DNA of 23,172 nt, taken from NCBI GenBank assembly GCA_046498385.1, contig JAWOAU010000021.1, positions 1-23,172 on the forward strand, given 5' to 3'. A program made the position numbers and the translations under genes. This document shows, piece after piece, positions 16,398-23,172 of the stretch. Below the pieces are notes generated by a model that did no database searches, was not told the DNA's origin, and saw only the letters and a list, made by a program, of their open reading frames with translations. This DNA comes from Halarchaeoplasma sp046498385 (GTDB taxonomy: Archaea; Thermoplasmatota; Thermoplasmata; Halarchaeoplasmatales; Halarchaeoplasmataceae). The first letter of the stretch is position 1, and each line of letters starts with the position of its first letter.

Positions 16398-17825
16398 ATG
16401 GCATCCGAAGATGAAAGTAAATTGGAAGAGGAATTGACGCTTAAGCTCGATTCCGCCTGGAAAGATTGTGATGAAGACACTACCAAAAAAATAGAACAAT
16501 TCTCAGAGGAATACAAGGCATACATAACCAAGGCAAAAACAGAGAGATTAGCTATAGATCTCGCTGAAGAGATATTGAAGGAAGCGGGCTTCGAATCCGT
16601 CCGTGATATCAAAAGACTAAAAGAAGGAGATAAGATCTATCTCAACAACAGAGGCAAAGCCCTGGCGGCGGCAGTTGTAGGTAAGAACGACTTACAGATG
16701 GGTTGTAACCTCCTAGCAAGCCATATTGACTCCCCTAGAATAGACCTGAAGGCCAGGCCGCTCTATGAGGACAACGATACCCTTCTGGCGGTATTCAAGA
16801 CACACTATTACGGCGGTATCAAAAAGTATCAGTGGGTGAATACACCGTTATCCATCTTCGGCAGGTTTGTGAAGGAAGACGGCACCGTGGTAGACCTACA
16901 CATAGGCGATGAAGAGGACGACCCGGTGGTAGTGATAAGCGATCTGTTACCTCACCTAGCTAAAAAAGCACAGGGTGATAGAAAGATGAAAGAAGTGATC
17001 AAAGGTGAGGAACTGAACATCATCGTAGGCGGCAGACCTATTGAAGACGAATCCGTTGAAAAAAAGTTAAAAATGAACATATTGAAACTGCTGAACGATG
17101 AATACGATATCAAAGAAGAAGACTTTATCAGCGCCGAGATCGAGATCGTACCCGCCGGTCCCGCAAGGGACGTAGGGTTGGACAGGAGTATGATAGGAGG
17201 ATACGGTCATGACGACCGGATCTGTGCATTTACCTCATTGAAAGCATGCATGGACCTATCTGAGACACCTAGGACGACGTCCATAGTAGTCCTGTTCGAT
17301 AAAGAAGAGATAGGCAGCATGGGCAACACCGGTGCGGGCTCCATGTTCTTGTCGTCTTTTATCTCCGAGCTGCTGAATAAGCGTTACGAGGAGTACAACT
17401 ACCACGATTTCCAGATAACTTTGAATAACTCCAAAGCTATCTCGGGAGATGTTAGTGCAGCGGTGAACCCTTCTTTTAAAGGTGTACATGAGATCATGAA
17501 CGCTCCTAAGATGAGCCAAGGCATAGTTGTCACCAAGTTCACTGGTGCAGGGGGCAAATTCAGCGCCAACGATGCCCACGCGGAGTACGTTGCGTTTATC
17601 AGGAAGATATTCAACGGCAGCGGTGTGAGCTGGCAGGCCTGCGAGCTGGGAAAAGTGGACGAAGGCGGCGGAGGTACGGTGGCAAAGGACCTATCCCGGT
17701 TGAACATAGAGACCATAGACGCCGGACCACCTGTTGTAGGTATGCACTCCCCCTTCGAGATCGTTTCCAAGGTGGACCTGTATCATACCTATTTGGGATA
17801 CAAGGCTTTCTTGGGAAGCGATTAA
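16398..17825 (+). CDS. M18-family aspartyl-type aminopeptidase
   Basis: A 475-residue di-zinc aminopeptidase of family M18 (relatives: aspartyl aminopeptidase, ApeA), a large oligomer that trims N-terminal, usually acidic, residues from peptides in the cytoplasm. Candidate metal and catalytic residues are all present: His109 in SHIDSPR, Asp272/273 in GYGHDDR, Glu303/Glu304 in DKEEIGS, Asp351 in SGDVSAA, and His450 in GMHSPFE. The GYGxDDR form places it with the M18 branch common in archaea and clostridia rather than the eukaryotic DNPEP branch. It shares a TTAA with the convergent NFACT gene, so the two stop codons overlap. Confidence 0.95.
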   Translation: MASEDESKLEEELTLKLDSAWKDCDEDTTKKIEQFSEEYKAYITKAKTERLAIDLAEEILKEAGFESVRDIKRLKEGDKIYLNNRGKALAAAVVGKNDLQMGCNLLASHIDSPRIDLKARPLYEDNDTLLAVFKTHYYGGIKKYQWVNTPLSIFGRFVKEDGTVVDLHIGDEEDDPVVVISDLLPHLAKKAQGDRKMKEVIKGEELNIIVGGRPIEDESVEKKLKMNILKLLNDEYDIKEEDFISAEIEIVPAGPARDVGLDRSMIGGYGHDDRICAFTSLKACMDLSETPRTTSIVVLFDKEEIGSMGNTGAGSMFLSSFISELLNKRYEEYNYHDFQITLNNSKAISGDVSAAVNPSFKGVHEIMNAPKMSQGIVVTKFTGAGGKFSANDAHAEYVAFIRKIFNGSGVSWQACELGKVDEGGGGTVAKDLSRLNIETIDAGPPVVGMHSPFEIVSKVDLYHTYLGYKAFLGSD

Positions 17826-19729
17826 ACCCCTTTCTTTATTATTTTTACATCTCCGGGAGGAAGGACCTTCTGTATCTCCTCCTGAGGCACTTTGAAATGG
17901 TCCGACATCTCCCTGGCAAAGTCACCTACAGGAGTAGTACCCGGGGTAAACGACACCTGCTTTTTTGGAACTCCCTTCACGGCCCACGAAGGTGCGCACA
18001 TGATTTTTTTCTTGCCCTTGAAATCCACCTCTGTCAGAACCGCTTCCATGGGTATATTCGATACATAGTTTCTTTTACCCCGGATAACAAAGGCACCGGT
18101 TGGCAGCGACTCCCCGGCCTCGGGTGTCTTACTCACCTGGGACGGTTCCACCCAATAAGCGGTACCCGAGGCTATACCCCTTTTCCACTCCTTGGAGTGG
18201 ACCAGGGCGAACTGACAGGCCTCCCCAAGGGTATCTTCCTTTATCTTACCTTCGCCTTTCCTTACCACCACACTGGGTGCCCCGCCGGCTTCGGCATGGG
18301 CGTACCGGCCGTTTTTTTCCAGATATTTCTTCACCACCTCTTCGTTACTCTGGGCGTCCTTACCTGCAACCACTAGGTTACCTTGGGAAGAAATAAACCA
18401 TTTGAACCTGTCGAACCAGAACTGGGGGGTAGATTCTTTTATGGTTTTTTTGTCTTCTTTCAAACCACTCTTGATCTGCTTTTTCGTTTCCTCGATAGCC
18501 CTTTTAGCCCCCTCCAATTTTTTACGACATTTTTTACTTTTTTGGTAGTACATCTGAGCATTGGCATTCACATCTTTACGAAAATCAAGACGTACGTCCG
18601 ACTCATGCTTTTTTCCATCGTATTTCCCCTCAAGCTCCACGACTACGTATTCGTCACTATCGTTGATCTGCTTTATTTTTTCACTGCTGGCCAGGGCTTG
18701 AAATACTTCCTCCCGTATCCCCTCCTCTCTGGCCTCCAGTATTGTTTTCAGTAGTTCATCGCACAGGTTGTAGTTTTGATAGATCAACTCAGCTTTTATT
18801 CTATTCTCGGTTATACCCGATTCCAGGGAGGGCATGGCTTTTTTTTGCATTTCCAGCCGCCTTTCGATCTTGGACTTTACCTTCCTTTCTTGAGACTCCT
18901 CTATTAAGGGCTTGAATACCTCGTCCAGCGCGCCGCTGTAAGTTTCTTTCTTTTTGAGCTCGTATTCGCTGTACATATTCAGAGCAAAGGGTACGGCATC
19001 TACTTTTTCATCTCCGTCCAAAACCACACAAGGTTCAAGTTTCCTCTCACTCAACGACCGTTTCAACTGGTCTAAGGCCGTCATTATTTCATCGACAAGG
19101 GGTTCCAGCTCCGAGGTATTTTTATCGACCCCCATACGTAAGCAGAGTTCCTCTGCATATTTACCTCCAAGGTTCAGTCCGACCGCCAGCGTGCGTACCA
19201 GGTCCGTATTTGAATTCAGTACTTTCTTTTTTATTTCCTCGCTTTCAAGTTCGAAGGGATGTACTCTGGACGGAGGAAATTTGTATACCTCGCCCTTTTT
19301 CAAGTCCCGGTGTTTCCAGGACTCCGAACGATACGGAAGTAGTATATCGTCCTCCGTTACAAGGACCAGGTTTCCCTTTCCGAACACTTCGAAGACCATC
19401 TGAAAATTTCTTTGGGCCCGGAGCTCCATAACCACCACCCGATCGAACTCGTGCTGCCGGATGTTCTCTATCCTTGCGTTACCCAGATGCTTTCGAAGCA
19501 GCATAACATAACCGCCGGGATGCATGGGATTATCTATCTCTCTCTCAGATAGGTAAAGGGCTTTTCCCAACTTAAAAAACAGCATTTTTTTCCCCAGCTC
19601 GGGAACGTGGATCCTGAATGAAAGGGTATCTTTTCCCGGCTGGTATACTTTCTGTACATACCCTCCTACCAGTGATTCAAACTCCCTGCAAACGGCGGAT
19701 ATCTCCAGAGATTCCATCTCATCCTTCAT
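17822..19729 (-). CDS. rqcH: NFACT-family ribosome quality control factor (RqcH/Rqc2 homologue)
   Basis: A 635-residue protein with the NFACT layout: an N-terminal NFACT-N domain, helix-hairpin-helix, a long Lys/Glu coiled coil (about 275-440), and NFACT-R with WFDRFKWFISSQGNLVVAGKDA, followed by AHAEAGGAPSVVV. The Asp-Arg pair of RqcH/Rqc2, needed for C-terminal tailing in the bacterial and yeast proteins, is present here as EFDR (Asp96-Arg97). It binds split large subunits carrying stalled peptidyl-tRNA; tailing in this organism is inference. Start: ATG 19741 is in frame, but ATG 19729 gives the common MKxEMxSxxxxAV opening and lies 26 nt from TTTAAAAG, fitting a leaderless message. Confidence 0.94.
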   Translation of the reverse strand: MKDEMESLEISAVCREFESLVGGYVQKVYQPGKDTLSFRIHVPELGKKMLFFKLGKALYLSEREIDNPMHPGGYVMLLRKHLGNARIENIRQHEFDRVVVMELRAQRNFQMVFEVFGKGNLVLVTEDDILLPYRSESWKHRDLKKGEVYKFPPSRVHPFELESEEIKKKVLNSNTDLVRTLAVGLNLGGKYAEELCLRMGVDKNTSELEPLVDEIMTALDQLKRSLSERKLEPCVVLDGDEKVDAVPFALNMYSEYELKKKETYSGALDEVFKPLIEESQERKVKSKIERRLEMQKKAMPSLESGITENRIKAELIYQNYNLCDELLKTILEAREEGIREEVFQALASSEKIKQINDSDEYVVVELEGKYDGKKHESDVRLDFRKDVNANAQMYYQKSKKCRKKLEGAKRAIEETKKQIKSGLKEDKKTIKESTPQFWFDRFKWFISSQGNLVVAGKDAQSNEEVVKKYLEKNGRYAHAEAGGAPSVVVRKGEGKIKEDTLGEACQFALVHSKEWKRGIASGTAYWVEPSQVSKTPEAGESLPTGAFVIRGKRNYVSNIPMEAVLTEVDFKGKKKIMCAPSWAVKGVPKKQVSFTPGTTPVGDFAREMSDHFKVPQEEIQKVLPPGDVKIIKKGV

Positions 19730-19751
19730 ACCGCAGGACATCCGCCCTATG

Positions 19752-19759
19752 CTTTTAAA
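19752..19759 (-). promoter_or_regulatory. Putative TATA box of rqcH
   Basis: TTTAAAAG on the minus strand, centred about 26 nt before ATG 19729. The spacing supports that start over the one at 19741. Confidence 0.55.
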
Positions 19760-19796
19760 GGCTTTTTGTTTACGGATTGAGAAAAGGGGACAAGAC

Positions 19797-19804
19797 TAAA
19801 ATAT
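19797..19804 (+). promoter_or_regulatory. Putative TATA box of UPF0173 hydrolase gene
   Basis: TAAAATAT, centred about 35 nt before the ATG at 19835, predicting a leader near 9 nt. It lies in the 105-base divergent spacer with rqcH. Confidence 0.45.
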
Positions 19805-19834
19805 GTGAGATTAGCTGTTATCAATCGGATATAT

Positions 19835-20473
19835 ATGAGAATAAGATGGCACGGACATTCCTGCTTTGAAGTTGAAAATGATCATGTGATAATCACCGAC
19901 CCTCACGATGGTAAAAGTATAGGTATAAAGACACCCAACGTAGAAGGAGAAATAATCCTGGTAAGCCATGATCACTTCGATCATAATGCTACGAGGATAG
20001 TAAAAAAAAGCAATTCGGAAGTCATCAATGAGCCGGGAACATATTCTTTCGGGGGTTTAAAGATCCAAGGGTTAAAAACATTTCATGACGAAAAAGAAGG
20101 TGAAAAAAGGGGGGAAAATATAATCTTTAAATTCACTATGGACGGTACGGCATTCTGTCATCTAGGTGACCTTGGTCACCTACCGGCAGAGGAGGTCATA
20201 GATCAGATAAAGGGTGTAGATTTTCTTTTCATACCGGTGGGAGGAACCTTTACTATCGGCCCTGAAAAAGCCGCTGAACTGGTCGAGCTAATAAAACCCT
20301 CCATAGCGATACCTATGCACTACAAAGTAGGCGGACTCTCACTTAACATAAAGGATGCGGGCCCATTCTTGTTTCATTATCCCGAAGAAAGGATACACAA
20401 AGTAGGTGTTGAGCTGGAATTTCTGGACTGCGACATACCGGAAGAGACCGAGATATGGGTATTCTCACTCTAG
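19835..20473 (+). CDS. UPF0173-type metal-dependent hydrolase (metallo-beta-lactamase fold)
   Basis: A 212-residue cytoplasmic protein of the UPF0173/UlaG-like branch. It opens with HGHSCFE and carries the metal motif SHDHFDH (His45, His47, Asp49, His50), then FHDEKEG, GDLGH (last ligand region), FIPVGGTFTIGPEKAAEL and PMHY. The physiological substrate is unknown. Start: a GTG at 19805 opens the frame earlier, but ATG 19835 gives the usual MxIxWxGHSxF opening. The TATA-like element at 19797-19804 fits. Its last nine bases overlap the end of the eif6 gene convergently. Confidence 0.92.
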   Translation: MRIRWHGHSCFEVENDHVIITDPHDGKSIGIKTPNVEGEIILVSHDHFDHNATRIVKKSNSEVINEPGTYSFGGLKIQGLKTFHDEKEGEKRGENIIFKFTMDGTAFCHLGDLGHLPAEEVIDQIKGVDFLFIPVGGTFTIGPEKAAELVELIKPSIAIPMHYKVGGLSLNIKDAGPFLFHYPEERIHKVGVELEFLDCDIPEETEIWVFSL

Positions 20474-21115
20474 ATATCCCAATCCATCCTCTATACGTCC
20501 CATCTCTATAGGTGTGGTCACATCTCCTATCACCGCACCTTTAGTGTTGGCTACCATACACGTGCCGATCCATCCCGAACCATGATTGGCGGTAGTCTTA
20601 CTGACCGGTACTTTAAAAACATCTTTCATTAACTCGATCTCGTGGTCTTTTATGTGGGGATGGCACAGGACCCCCCTGTTGGTGGCTACCCCCAGTGAAC
20701 CCACCATCTTCAGACCTGCGATAGTACCTCTTTTAACTTCAACCCCCAGGCCCTGGGCCACAGCCTCTTCACTTTCTTTACTCAGGTTAGGATTTATCAA
20801 CGCACCATTATCGTTGACCAACATGTTATTTCCCAGGGCGTTGTGCTTCTCCGGTAGAGATGTGACCTCTACGTATTCTAAAATAGGGTCTAACTCTCGT
20901 TCATCTATAATATCCGCAACCAGCATTCCCTTTGAATTCAAAACAGATAATGCGCCTATCAAACGTGTACCGCCTATGGTGGTATTGACAATCGATGTTT
21001 CCATCGCCTTTGAAAAAGGGGCGCTATCGGTACGGGGTACAACGGTTAGTTCCTCCGAGGTGACGGAAAAGATACCGATGTATGGCTGAGATTCCACCGA
21101 GTGCTTTACAAGCAT
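20465..21115 (-). CDS. eif6: Translation initiation factor 6 (aIF6)
   Basis: A 216-residue anti-association factor that binds the large ribosomal subunit and keeps it from joining the small one. The five-fold pseudo-symmetric pentein repeats are visible: PYIGIF, then repeating blocks such as GALSVLNSKGMLV, GNNMLVNDNGALINPNLS, GSLGVATNRGVLCHPHI and GTCMVANTKGAVIGDVTTPIE. The length is typical. It is last in the S19e-PDCD5-L39e-L31e operon and starts six bases after rpl31e, the order commonly seen in euryarchaea. Confidence 0.97.
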   Translation of the reverse strand: MLVKHSVESQPYIGIFSVTSEELTVVPRTDSAPFSKAMETSIVNTTIGGTRLIGALSVLNSKGMLVADIIDERELDPILEYVEVTSLPEKHNALGNNMLVNDNGALINPNLSKESEEAVAQGLGVEVKRGTIAGLKMVGSLGVATNRGVLCHPHIKDHEIELMKDVFKVPVSKTTANHGSGWIGTCMVANTKGAVIGDVTTPIEMGRIEDGLGYLE

Positions 21116-21121
21116 GTAAAA

Positions 21122-21388
21122 CTACTCGCCAGGCATGGATACTTCCACTATACCGTCTTCGAATTTAATTATCCTGACCCGTATCTTCGAAGGGGGTTTG
21201 GATATACCTCTCTTCCACACTTCCTCGTTTGTGGTGGAGTCTATCCATACGTCCTCTTCTGGAACTCCCATGTGGTTGGAAACGTGTTTGCGAATCGTTC
21301 GCATAGCGATAGACGCTCTCTTACTGACCGGATCCTGCTTCACCCTTCGAAGTGGGATGGTCATTACCCGTTCTTCCGGTTCTGCCAT
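21122..21388 (-). CDS. rpl31e: Large-subunit ribosomal protein L31e
   Basis: An 88-residue ribosomal protein at the exit-tunnel side of the large subunit. The opening EERVMTIPLRRVK, the block RASIAMRTIRKHVSNHM and VWIDSTTNEEVWKRGISKPPSKIRVR are family hallmarks. The ATG is preceded by AGGTGATC, the best Shine-Dalgarno match in the window. The gap to rpl39e is 27 bases. Confidence 0.98.
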   Translation of the reverse strand: MAEPEERVMTIPLRRVKQDPVSKRASIAMRTIRKHVSNHMGVPEEDVWIDSTTNEEVWKRGISKPPSKIRVRIIKFEDGIVEVSMPGE

Positions 21389-21415
21389 TTGATCACCTGT
21401 TGTATGATCTCAACC

Positions 21416-21571
21416 TCATTCGTCGAGGTTGGATCTCCTCCAATTCCTCCGCTTGGGATGAGTGGTAAACCTTCTGTTGGTACGCTGCATCACCCAAGCT
21501 GGAACACGCTTGTTCTGATTGACTTTTCTCAGTAATCTTCGTTTTTTGGGACCGGGTTTGTTTCTTGCCAT
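21416..21571 (-). CDS. rpl39e: Large-subunit ribosomal protein L39e
   Basis: A 51-residue, very basic protein read directly from the minus strand; it is short enough to escape many gene finders. It opens MARNKPGPKKRRLLRK and contains VPAWVMQRTNRRF and HPKRRNWRRSNLDE, the L39e hallmarks, at exactly the family length. It lines the peptide exit tunnel. AGGCGAT just upstream is a Shine-Dalgarno match. Only two bases separate its ATG from the stop of the PDCD5 gene, and it is followed by rpl31e. Confidence 0.96.
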   Translation of the reverse strand: MARNKPGPKKRRLLRKVNQNKRVPAWVMQRTNRRFTTHPKRRNWRRSNLDE

Positions 21572-21573
21572 AC

Positions 21574-21903
21574 TTATCGCCTTCTGATGGTGAAATCCAC
21601 TTTTTGATTGTCGGTTATTTTTTTGAGTAGCTTTTTGAGCGTGTCGTCATCGATCTTGCCCTTTATCATACCCCTCTGTGCCAGCATCATAATCTGCTGC
21701 TCGATACCTTCGGCAACTTCGGGACGGGCGACCCTTACTCTGCCCAATCTTTCCCTGGCTTCAGGGGTAAGCAGTGAGCGCAGGAGGGCTTCTTTTTCCT
21801 GTTTATAATCATCTTCGGCATCTTCTTCTGTTTGAGATGCTTCAAGCTGATTCTTTAGCTGCTCAAGTTTTTTGCGTTTGATTATCTCGCTTTCTTCATC
21901 CAT
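21574..21903 (-). CDS. PDCD5/TFAR19-family DNA-binding protein
   Basis: A 109-residue basic helical protein of the PDCD5 family, annotated in archaea as a DNA-binding protein. A charged N-terminal helix (residues about 5-50) precedes the conserved LLTPEARERLGRVRVARPEVA and the C-terminal LLKKITDNQKVDFTIRRR. The place between rps19e and rpl39e is the standard archaeal setting and points to a link with translation or growth. The role of the archaeal protein is not well settled. The gap to rps19e is 18 bases. Confidence 0.95.
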   Translation of the reverse strand: MDEESEIIKRKKLEQLKNQLEASQTEEDAEDDYKQEKEALLRSLLTPEARERLGRVRVARPEVAEGIEQQIMMLAQRGMIKGKIDDDTLKKLLKKITDNQKVDFTIRRR

Positions 21904-21921
21904 CTTATCGCACTACCTCTA

Positions 21922-22377
21922 TTAAAGATATTTCGACAATTCAGGATCTTCTTTAGCCATGTCTTTCATGACTTCGTAGGCAGTATTGTCAAGCAACGAT
22001 CGGCCTTCGGGGGTGACTGCTCTTCCTTTGTTGTCTTCTTTTACTACCAGTCCGGCGTCTTCGAGCTGCTTGAGTGCCGTTCTAACGATGGATCCCGAAC
22101 CTTTCACCGCATGATATGGTTTGGAGCCATTATCCTGGGCACCACCATATTTGCCCCTGAGTTTTGATATACCTACGGGGCCTTCTAAATATACTGACCT
22201 GAACACGGCTGAAACTCGTGTGTACCACCAGTGGGCTTGCAAAGGTGCCTTTTCCTTGTGCATCCCTGTTTTAACAAAGGGTGCCCAATCTGGTTCAACG
22301 ATCTCGTTCTTTTCTTTTAGCTTGTTGCTTACTTCGTCTATCAGCCTTTCAGGAGGCACGTCGTATACTGTTACCAT
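21922..22377 (-). CDS. rps19e: Small-subunit ribosomal protein S19e
   Basis: A 151-residue small-subunit protein and first gene of the operon. Hallmarks: VYDVPPERLIDEVSNKLK, DWAPFVKTGMHKE, WWYTRVSAVFRSVYL, GPVGISKLRGKYGG and a C-terminal winged-helix stretch with ALKQLEDAGLV. A TATA-like element at 22401-22408 is about 27 nt before the ATG, so the message may be leaderless. It probably drives the whole S19e-to-aIF6 transcript. Confidence 0.97.
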   Translation of the reverse strand: MVTVYDVPPERLIDEVSNKLKEKNEIVEPDWAPFVKTGMHKEKAPLQAHWWYTRVSAVFRSVYLEGPVGISKLRGKYGGAQDNGSKPYHAVKGSGSIVRTALKQLEDAGLVVKEDNKGRAVTPEGRSLLDNTAYEVMKDMAKEDPELSKYL

Positions 22378-22400
22378 AATGCACTACGCTCCAGGGTAAT

Positions 22401-22408
22401 CTATAATA
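22401..22408 (-). promoter_or_regulatory. Putative TATA box of the rps19e operon
   Basis: TATTATAG on the minus strand, centred 27 nt upstream of the S19e ATG. No Shine-Dalgarno site is obvious in between, which fits leaderless initiation. Confidence 0.55.
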
Positions 22409-22495
22409 TCCGGTTATCTGTACGTTATAATTAAAGCTTTCCCCATTCACGACGTATTTTCTGTAGAGAGATATTGCTCTAGAGCTTATACAACG

Positions 22496-22503
22496 TATAA
22501 ATG
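22496..22503 (+). promoter_or_regulatory. TATA-like element facing the hairpin
   Basis: TATAAATG on the plus strand with purine-rich flanks. If used, transcription would start near 22523-22528, directly before the hairpin at 22535-22561. No ORF follows on this strand, so it is either unused or drives a small RNA. Confidence 0.3.
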
Positions 22504-22534
22504 CTTAAACACACCCAAAACTGAAAGGATTTGT

Positions 22535-22561
22535 AGGTGGGGCCTTGTTGATGCCCCACCT
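22535..22561. other. Strong 9-bp hairpin, followed by a 10-bp palindrome
   Basis: AGGTGGGGC (22535-22543) and GCCCCACCT (22553-22561) pair perfectly around a nine-base loop. GTCCGCGGAC (22566-22575) is a further perfect palindrome. The pair lies just past the stop codon of the minus-strand InlB-repeat gene, so it may be a 3' stabiliser or terminator structure for it. Only weak T runs follow on the minus strand. A small RNA read from the plus strand is the alternative. Confidence 0.6.
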
Positions 22562-22583
22562 CGTCGTCCGCGGACACACCGAT

Positions 22584-23066
22584 TTATTCCTCGCCAGAGA
22601 GTGATGAGGATTCTCCTGCATCATCTTCCCATTTTACGAAGTGGTCTTCCTCGAAGTAATCGAATGCTTCTTCCTCTTCTTCCGGTGGTTCCTCTTCCGG
22701 TGACTGTCCTTCTGGCTCCTCTTTACCGCCTCGCCTCATCGCAACGACTATGATGATTATGAGGACTATGATCAGCAGAAGTAGCAGCCACCAGTAATCC
22801 TCAAGGAAGCCCGGATCAGAGGGTTCACCTTCGTCATCGTCTTCCTCTTGGAACACGGCGGTTACCGTTTTGTCGCTATTCATAGTAACAGTGGTCTCGG
22901 TGTTGGTTCCGGAAGCACCACCGGTCCATTCAACGAATTCCCAACCACTTGCGGGATTCGCTGTGAGTGTTACGGTGGTTCCGTCGTCGTACTCGTTTTC
23001 GTTCGGGTCCACATCTACAGAACCGTCTCCATCGGCACGGGGACCTGGTTCAGGAGTTTTAGGGCG
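22584..23066 (-). pseudogene. C-terminal part of InlB-repeat membrane-anchored surface protein (5' end disrupted)
   Basis: The open frame covers 160 codons with no ATG; the only near-start is GTG at 23012, in the middle of a domain. From about 23033 down it encodes a divergent InlB B-repeat (GDGSVDVDPNENEYDDGTTV, then WEFVEWTGG and KTVTAVF), an acidic linker, one membrane helix (about 20 residues, WWLLLLLIIVL...), a basic stop-transfer MRRGG, and a long acidic cytoplasmic tail. The first strand of the repeat (usually YxLTV before DGDGSV) is missing: instead the frame reads a Pro-rich run and meets a TAA at 23067-23069. So the repeat is cut within a domain. The cause could be an insertion, a frameshift, or an assembly join. 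In an intact relative this would be the C-terminal anchor of a large extracellular protein. Confidence 0.75.
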
Positions 23067-23170
23067 TTACACCGGCGTGCGTCTTCGTCCAGCACCAGCC
23101 AATCAACGCCAGCCTGTACCAATGTTGGGGCAAAAGCCTCACCGATTCTATCGAGGACGCGTGAAAGGGG
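23015..23170 (-). CDS. Unidentified open frame at right edge (partial)
   Basis: On the minus strand this frame is open from the window edge to a TAG at 23015-23017, 51 codons, one frame off the InlB-repeat gene. Its sequence (for example GEAFAPTLVQAGVDWLVLDED, then ARRCNALKLL) has the hydrophobic-strand and amphipathic-helix texture of a globular cytoplasmic protein and is unlike the repeat protein that follows. I do not recognise the family. GC is high here and all the frames I read stay open for long stretches, so openness alone is weak evidence. Confidence 0.3.
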   Translation of the reverse strand, partial: PLSRVLDRIGEAFAPTLVQAGVDWLVLDEDARRCNALKLLNQVPVPMETVL

Positions 23171-23172
23171 CG

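Noticed and set aside
19805..19834. GTG start ten codons upstream for the UPF0173 hydrolase
   Set aside because: Homologues begin at MxIxWxGHSxF, and the TATA-like element at 19797-19804 abuts this GTG, so the GTG would probably lie upstream of the transcript start.
22400..22583. A tRNA gene in the gap next to rps19e
   Set aside because: The hairpin and palindrome do not form a cloverleaf; no T-loop GGTTCRA or acceptor pairing is present.

Overview
This window reads as a piece of a euryarchaeal chromosome. The evidence is archaeal throughout: ribosomal proteins S19e, L31e and L39e with PDCD5 and aIF6 in one cluster, deoxyhypusine synthase, Trm1, archaeal-type MptD, the pyrB-pyrI pair, an archaetidylserine synthase/decarboxylase pair, and an FtsZ that resembles archaeal FtsZ1. 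Large secreted FG-GAP/LamG proteins and a divergent InlB-type repeat protein with a C-terminal membrane anchor, together with this gene order, lean towards a Thermoplasmatota-like lineage. That placement is inference only. Genes are densely packed, start codons are often GTG or TTG, and many TATA boxes sit about 26-30 nt before the start codon, which suggests leaderless transcripts.

Layout. 1-5823 (+): two surface-protein genes coupled by an ATGA overlap. The first is a very large modular protein cut by the left window edge (FG-GAP, LamG, 288-bp tandem repeats, FG-GAP). The second is an N-terminally anchored protein with two homologous halves. 5824-6032 is non-coding. 6033-8366: a divergent pair made of a TudS/DUF523-type desulfidase (-) and a multidomain Zn-ribbon/PUA/ATP-pyrophosphatase/ferredoxin protein (+). 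8353-12786 (-): ftsZ, then a tightly overlapping run asd-pss-mptD-THEP1-trm1 (archaetidylserine lipid head group, pterin synthesis, NTPase, tRNA G26 dimethylation). 12990-13910 (+): deoxyhypusine synthase. 13902-16232 (-): a COG1340-type coiled-coil gene, then pyrB and pyrI. 16398-17825 (+): M18 aminopeptidase. 17822-19729 (-): NFACT/RqcH ribosome quality-control factor. 19835-20473 (+): UPF0173 metallo-beta-lactamase-fold hydrolase. 20465-22377 (-): translation operon rps19e-PDCD5-rpl39e-rpl31e-eif6. rpl39e is 51 codons and easily missed. 22378-22583: promoter region plus a strong hairpin. 22584-23066 (-): the end of a membrane-anchored InlB-repeat protein whose 5' part is disrupted about 140 bp from the right edge, where an unrelated reading frame begins.

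Most of the window is housekeeping and growth machinery: translation, pyrimidine synthesis, lipid synthesis, division and ribosome rescue. The less well described parts are the paired surface genes, the desulfidase/PUA-ATP-pyrophosphatase pair, the hairpin region near 22.5 kb and the broken right end. Four of the five convergent gene pairs overlap at their stop codons by 4-14 bp, so their terminators must lie inside the facing gene. I see no tRNA, rRNA, CRISPR array or recognisable transposase.
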